Positions 5,667 to 7,153 of a DNA stretch of 7,153 bases are shown in pieces. The notes under the pieces were generated by a model that searched no databases, was not told where the DNA came from, and was given only the letters and a program-made list of their open reading frames with translations. Numbering within the stretch: position 1 is the stretch's first letter; every line of letters starts with the position of its first letter. A program made the position numbers and the translations under genes. This stretch comes from Clostridia bacterium. Its GTDB lineage: Bacteria; Bacillota_A; Clostridia; Christensenellales; CAG-138. Location: the NCBI GenBank assembly GCA_017459315.1, contig JAFUDD010000364.1:1-7153 (forward strand), read 5' to 3'.

Positions 5667-5686
5667 GCGGCGGAGCGATCCGCCGC
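5667..5686 (+). repeat. GC-rich hairpin after hsp20
   Basis: GCGGCGGA (5667-5674) and TCCGCCGC (5679-5686) form a perfect 8-pair stem with a GCGA (GNRA-type) loop, starting 15 bases after the hsp20 stop. No T-run follows, so it is more likely a 3'-end stabilising structure than the main terminator. Confidence 0.5.
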
Positions 5687-5713
5687 TTCGGACCGTCAAT
5701 AAAGGTCCAGACC

Positions 5714-5796
5714 ATTTTCGGCGGACTTTGTATACAAAAATTGGTAGGAAGAAACGGACGAAAAAGCGTCCGTTTCTTTGATTTTACGCCGAAAAT
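5714..5796. repeat. 10-base inverted repeat enclosing the hsp20 terminator
   Basis: ATTTTCGGCG (5714-5723) and CGCCGAAAAT (5787-5796) are perfect inverted copies, 83 bases end to end, with the terminator nested inside. The layout could be a small MITE-like unit, a long nested RNA structure, or chance. I saw no flanking target duplication. Confidence 0.4.
5749..5785 (+). terminator. Strong intrinsic terminator downstream of hsp20
   Basis: AAGAAACGGACG (5749-5760) pairs perfectly with CGTCCGTTTCTT (5767-5778) around AAAAAG. The tail TGATTTT follows. It ends plus-strand transcripts from hsp20 and isolates it from the tnpV region. Confidence 0.85.
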
Positions 5797-5861
5797 TAGC
5801 CGGTTTCTCAGCCTCGGCATAACTGAGTATAGCCTTCGTCAGAGAATTCCGGCTTCAGAGG

Positions 5862-5985
5862 TATTCTGTAAAGGGTGGTTTCAAACCACTACTACAGAAT
5901 AGCTGCGAGATGATCTTCCTGCGGTAAAAGAAGAAAACAGTGCGGCTATCGGAAAGGAGTTAGTTCTTTTTGCGGTTAGCCGCAC
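5862..5985 (+). promoter_or_regulatory. Structured leader of tnpV with competing hairpins
   Basis: The 360 bases between hsp20 and tnpV hold no gene. Past the hsp20 terminator there is a nested hairpin: TATTCTGTA (5862-5870) with TACAGAATA (5893-5901), and inside it GTGGTTT (5875-5881) with AAACCAC (5883-5889). ATAGCTGC (5899-5906) can then pair with GCGGCTAT (5942-5949, one G-U). That segment overlaps GTGCGGCTA (5940-5948), which can instead pair with TAGCCGCAC (5977-5985), followed by CATTATTTT. The second pairing looks like a terminator and the first like its antiterminator. An AAAGGAG motif (5953-5959) lies in the second hairpin's loop, in frame spacing for a TTG at 5970. I found no clear promoter. 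Confidence 0.5.
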
Positions 5986-6011
5986 CATTATTTTATCACA
6001 GGAGGTTACAT

Positions 6012-6383
6012 ATGAAAAGTTATTTTGAAGAACATGGCGGTACATATACCGAGGTCGGACAAGTCTTGCTTCCAAACCTTGTTTTAGACCAACAACCGGA
6101 AGGCGACATCGGCATCTGGGGATGGCGCAGGAAACGGTATCTCAAGGCGCATAAGAAAGGCGTCTACAATGCAATGTTGCTGAACAGCACATTGACGCAG
6201 CACCTGATCGACACGAACGAAGCGGCGCTTGACCTTATGGATTTCCTCGTAAAACAAATGGTTGCAGCCGAAGGTGTGACAGAGGAACTGAAACGCCGGG
6301 ATCAGATGGCATGGGTCGGGAGAATGAACAATATCCGAAACCGTGCCGAGGAGATCGTTCGGAATGAATGCATCTATGTATAA
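6012..6383 (+). CDS. tnpV: TnpV family transposon-encoded protein
   Basis: TnpV proteins are carried by clostridial transposons and integrative elements (first named in Tn4451). Their role is unproven; a small regulatory or DNA-binding function has been suggested. The 123-residue length is typical. Family features visible are GQVLLPNLVL (16-25), GIWGWRRKRYLK (34-45), the helix LMDFLVKQMVAAEGVTEELK (75-94) and the closing QMAWVGRMNNIRNRAEEIVRNE (98-119) followed by CIYV. The ATG at 6012 is preceded by AGGAGG (6000-6005). An in-frame TTG at 5970 with AAAGGAG upstream would add 14 residues, but the added part does not resemble the family. It is followed directly by a membrane-protein gene. Confidence 0.92.
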   Translation: MKSYFEEHGGTYTEVGQVLLPNLVLDQQPEGDIGIWGWRRKRYLKAHKKGVYNAMLLNSTLTQHLIDTNEAALDLMDFLVKQMVAAEGVTEELKRRDQMAWVGRMNNIRNRAEEIVRNECIYV

Positions 6384-6397
6384 TCGGCGCTGCGGGT

Positions 6398-6685
6398 ATG
6401 AGTATCCTCGGAAAGATCCTTCTTGCACCGATATGGCTGATACTGTTTCTGTTGAAATGGCTCTGTCTGATCGTGACAGGAATTGCGTCGGGATTCCTGC
6501 GAATCGGCGGTATACTGCTTCTATTGATCGGTGCAGCATATTGGGTTTTGCAGTTTGAACCGATCCAGACCATCCGTGTTTTCGCAGTCGGTATCGGTGC
6601 AATCGTAGCTCCTTATCTCGGATCGGTCATCATCGGGATAATGGAAGCGGGTCATATAAGGATCGGAGAGTTCCTAACAGAATAA
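6398..6685 (+). CDS. CD1845-family-like small membrane protein of mobile elements
   Basis: A 95-residue hydrophobic protein beginning MSILGKILLAPIWLILFLLKW. This resembles the start of CD1845-family proteins found in clostridial conjugative transposons, whose function is unknown. Hydrophobic stretches lie at about 5-30, 36-50 and 60-82, suggesting two or three membrane helices, and a short tail GHIRIGEFLTE follows. The start is uncertain. The ATG at 6398 matches the family N-terminus but has only a poor ribosome site (GCGGGT) and lies 14 bases past the tnpV stop, so translational coupling is likely. An in-frame ATG at 6368 would overlap tnpV and add ten residues. The two genes probably share one mRNA. 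Confidence 0.75.
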   Translation: MSILGKILLAPIWLILFLLKWLCLIVTGIASGFLRIGGILLLLIGAAYWVLQFEPIQTIRVFAVGIGAIVAPYLGSVIIGIMEAGHIRIGEFLTE

Positions 6686-6698
6686 ACAGCAAGAAATT

Positions 6699-6735
6699 CC
6701 GGACAAGCCAATACTTGCTCGGACTATTTATATAC
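6699..6735 (+). terminator. Weak candidate terminator after the tnpV operon
   Basis: CCGGACAAG (6699-6707) pairs with CTTGCTCGG (6714-6722) around a 6-base loop, with one mismatch and one G-U pair. The T-rich tail ACTATTTATATACTT follows. It starts 13 bases after the stop codon of the membrane protein. Confidence 0.4.
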
Positions 6736-6950
6736 TTCCCGATGGCTATGCAAGTAGCCAAGTACAAAAGAGTGTTTGAACTTCGGATCAAGTTGGTCCG
6801 AAGTTCGGCTGTGAAAATCAGAACAAGTTGAACTGCATTTTAGTGATCCCGGCTTGGAATACCTTTCGTTATGTATCTTTGCCTTGAGCTGCGACAAATT
6901 CCCTGTTATAAAAAGAGCTCATTTGCGAGGAACCATTCCCATCGACAACA
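6736..6950. other. Non-coding stretch with hairpins, no gene seen
   Basis: The interval between the membrane protein (ends 6685) and the minus-strand gene (ends 7034) has only short reading frames without ribosome sites or recognisable protein. It contains GGCTA-TGCAAG-TAGCC near 6744 and the stronger hairpin at 6778-6806. The rest shows no feature I can name. It could hold an origin of transfer, a small RNA or degraded sequence. Confidence 0.4.
6778..6806. repeat. Perfect 10-base inverted repeat GAACTTCGGA / TCCGAAGTTC
   Basis: GAACTTCGGA (6778-6787) and TCCGAAGTTC (6797-6806) are separated by nine bases (TCAAGTTGG). No T-run follows on the plus strand; on the minus strand the following sequence is AAACACTCTTTTG. 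It could be an operator, a recombinase site or an RNA hairpin. Confidence 0.55.
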
Positions 6951-6953
6951 CAA

Positions 6954-6989
6954 CGAGCATCTCAAAATCGGGATGCTCGCTTTGTTTAT
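6954..6989. terminator. Probably bidirectional intrinsic terminator
   Basis: CGAGCATC (6954-6961) and GATGCTCG (6972-6979) form a perfect 8-pair stem with a 10-base loop. On the plus strand CTTTGTTTAT follows; on the minus strand TTGTGTTG follows. It lies about 55 bases past the stop of the minus-strand gene at 7034, so it likely ends that transcript and blocks read-through from the left. Confidence 0.65.
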
Positions 6990-7033
6990 ATCACGCCTTT
7001 CCGCTGTCGTATTTTGCTGTAATCAAATACCGG

Positions 7034-7153
7034 CTACTTCTCCTTGTGCGTAAAACCCAATTCTTCATCCGACCATAGTTCGTATGCCTTCCCTATTTTC
7101 TGTATCCGCTTAGACACCGCGCTGTGCGTTATCAGCCCAAGGAGTTTCGCCAC
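7034..7153 (-). CDS. C-terminal end of a helix-turn-helix protein (sigma-like), partial
   Basis: Reading in from the right edge on the minus strand gives 39 codons and a TAG stop at 7034-7036. The peptide opens with AKLLGLITHSAVSKRIQKIG, which has the shape of a recognition-type HTH: the Leu-Gly turn and then the SAVSKRIQKI helix. This is as in region 4 of sigma-70-family-like proteins and similar small DNA-binding proteins of integrative elements. It ends YELWSDEELGFTHKEK. The start and most of the protein lie outside the window, so the exact family and its partners cannot be decided. It points toward the tnpV module and shares the lower-GC composition, so it probably belongs to the same element. 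Confidence 0.65.
   Translation of the reverse strand: MAKLLGLITHSAVSKRIQKIGKAYELWSDEELGFTHKEK

Noticed and set aside
5100..5699. Minus-strand frame of 199 codons across hsp20
   Set aside because: It is a shadow of the Hsp20 gene, whose alpha-crystallin signature is unmistakable.
5844..6701. Shared AATTCCGG at 5844-5851 and 6694-6701 as possible attachment-site repeats bounding tnpV and its neighbour
   Set aside because: Eight bases is too short to separate from chance, and the flanks do not match.
6854..7078. Plus-strand frame of 74 codons
   Set aside because: There is no ribosome site, it runs through the terminator at 6954-6979 and overlaps the end of the minus-strand HTH gene.
1..7153. 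CRISPR array, tRNA or rRNA genes
   Set aside because: I saw no regularly spaced repeats and no tRNA- or rRNA-like sequence on either strand.

Overview
The window most likely comes from the chromosome of a GC-rich member of the Clostridia (an Oscillospirales- or Christensenellales-like Firmicute). The signs are strong Shine-Dalgarno sites (AAGGAGG), consensus sigma-A promoters, a CIRCE/HrcA heat-shock operator, a tetrahydrofolate (THF) riboswitch, a group B-type [FeFe] hydrogenase, and a TnpV/CD1845-type accessory module typical of clostridial mobile elements. The lineage is inferred from gene content only.

Left part (1-4421, GC-rich, all genes on the minus strand). From right to left these are three independent transcription units. 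The first is folT, the substrate-binding subunit of an ECF folate transporter, read from a TTTACA-17-TATAAT promoter through a THF riboswitch and a hairpin that masks its ribosome site. The second is a 473-residue [FeFe] hydrogenase with its own promoter, and the third is a secreted lipoprotein pullulanase (pulA, cut by the left edge), also with its own promoter. Intrinsic terminators separate the units. The 316-base gap between folT and the hydrogenase may encode a short structured RNA of about 100 nt.

Middle part (4484-5651). A small Cro/CI-type regulator (minus) and a 76-residue single-pass membrane protein (plus) diverge from an AT-rich intergenic region, which holds a near-perfect promoter flanked by TGCCTAA direct repeats. 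An Hsp20 small heat-shock chaperone follows. Upstream of it lies a CIRCE operator with one mismatch, which points to control by the HrcA repressor. A strong terminator closes this unit.

Right part (about 5800-7153, lower GC). This looks like accessory, mobile-element DNA: a leader with mutually exclusive hairpins, tnpV, a CD1845-family-like membrane protein, a 348-base hairpin-rich non-coding stretch, and the C-terminus of a minus-strand helix-turn-helix protein that runs off the right edge. No transposase, relaxase or attachment site is visible, so the element boundaries are unknown.

No clearly new multi-gene system is visible. The most interesting points are regulatory: the folT riboswitch with its alternative ribosome-site hairpins, CIRCE control of an sHsp, the attenuator-like tnpV leader, a candidate small RNA, and the HTH/small-membrane-protein pair.
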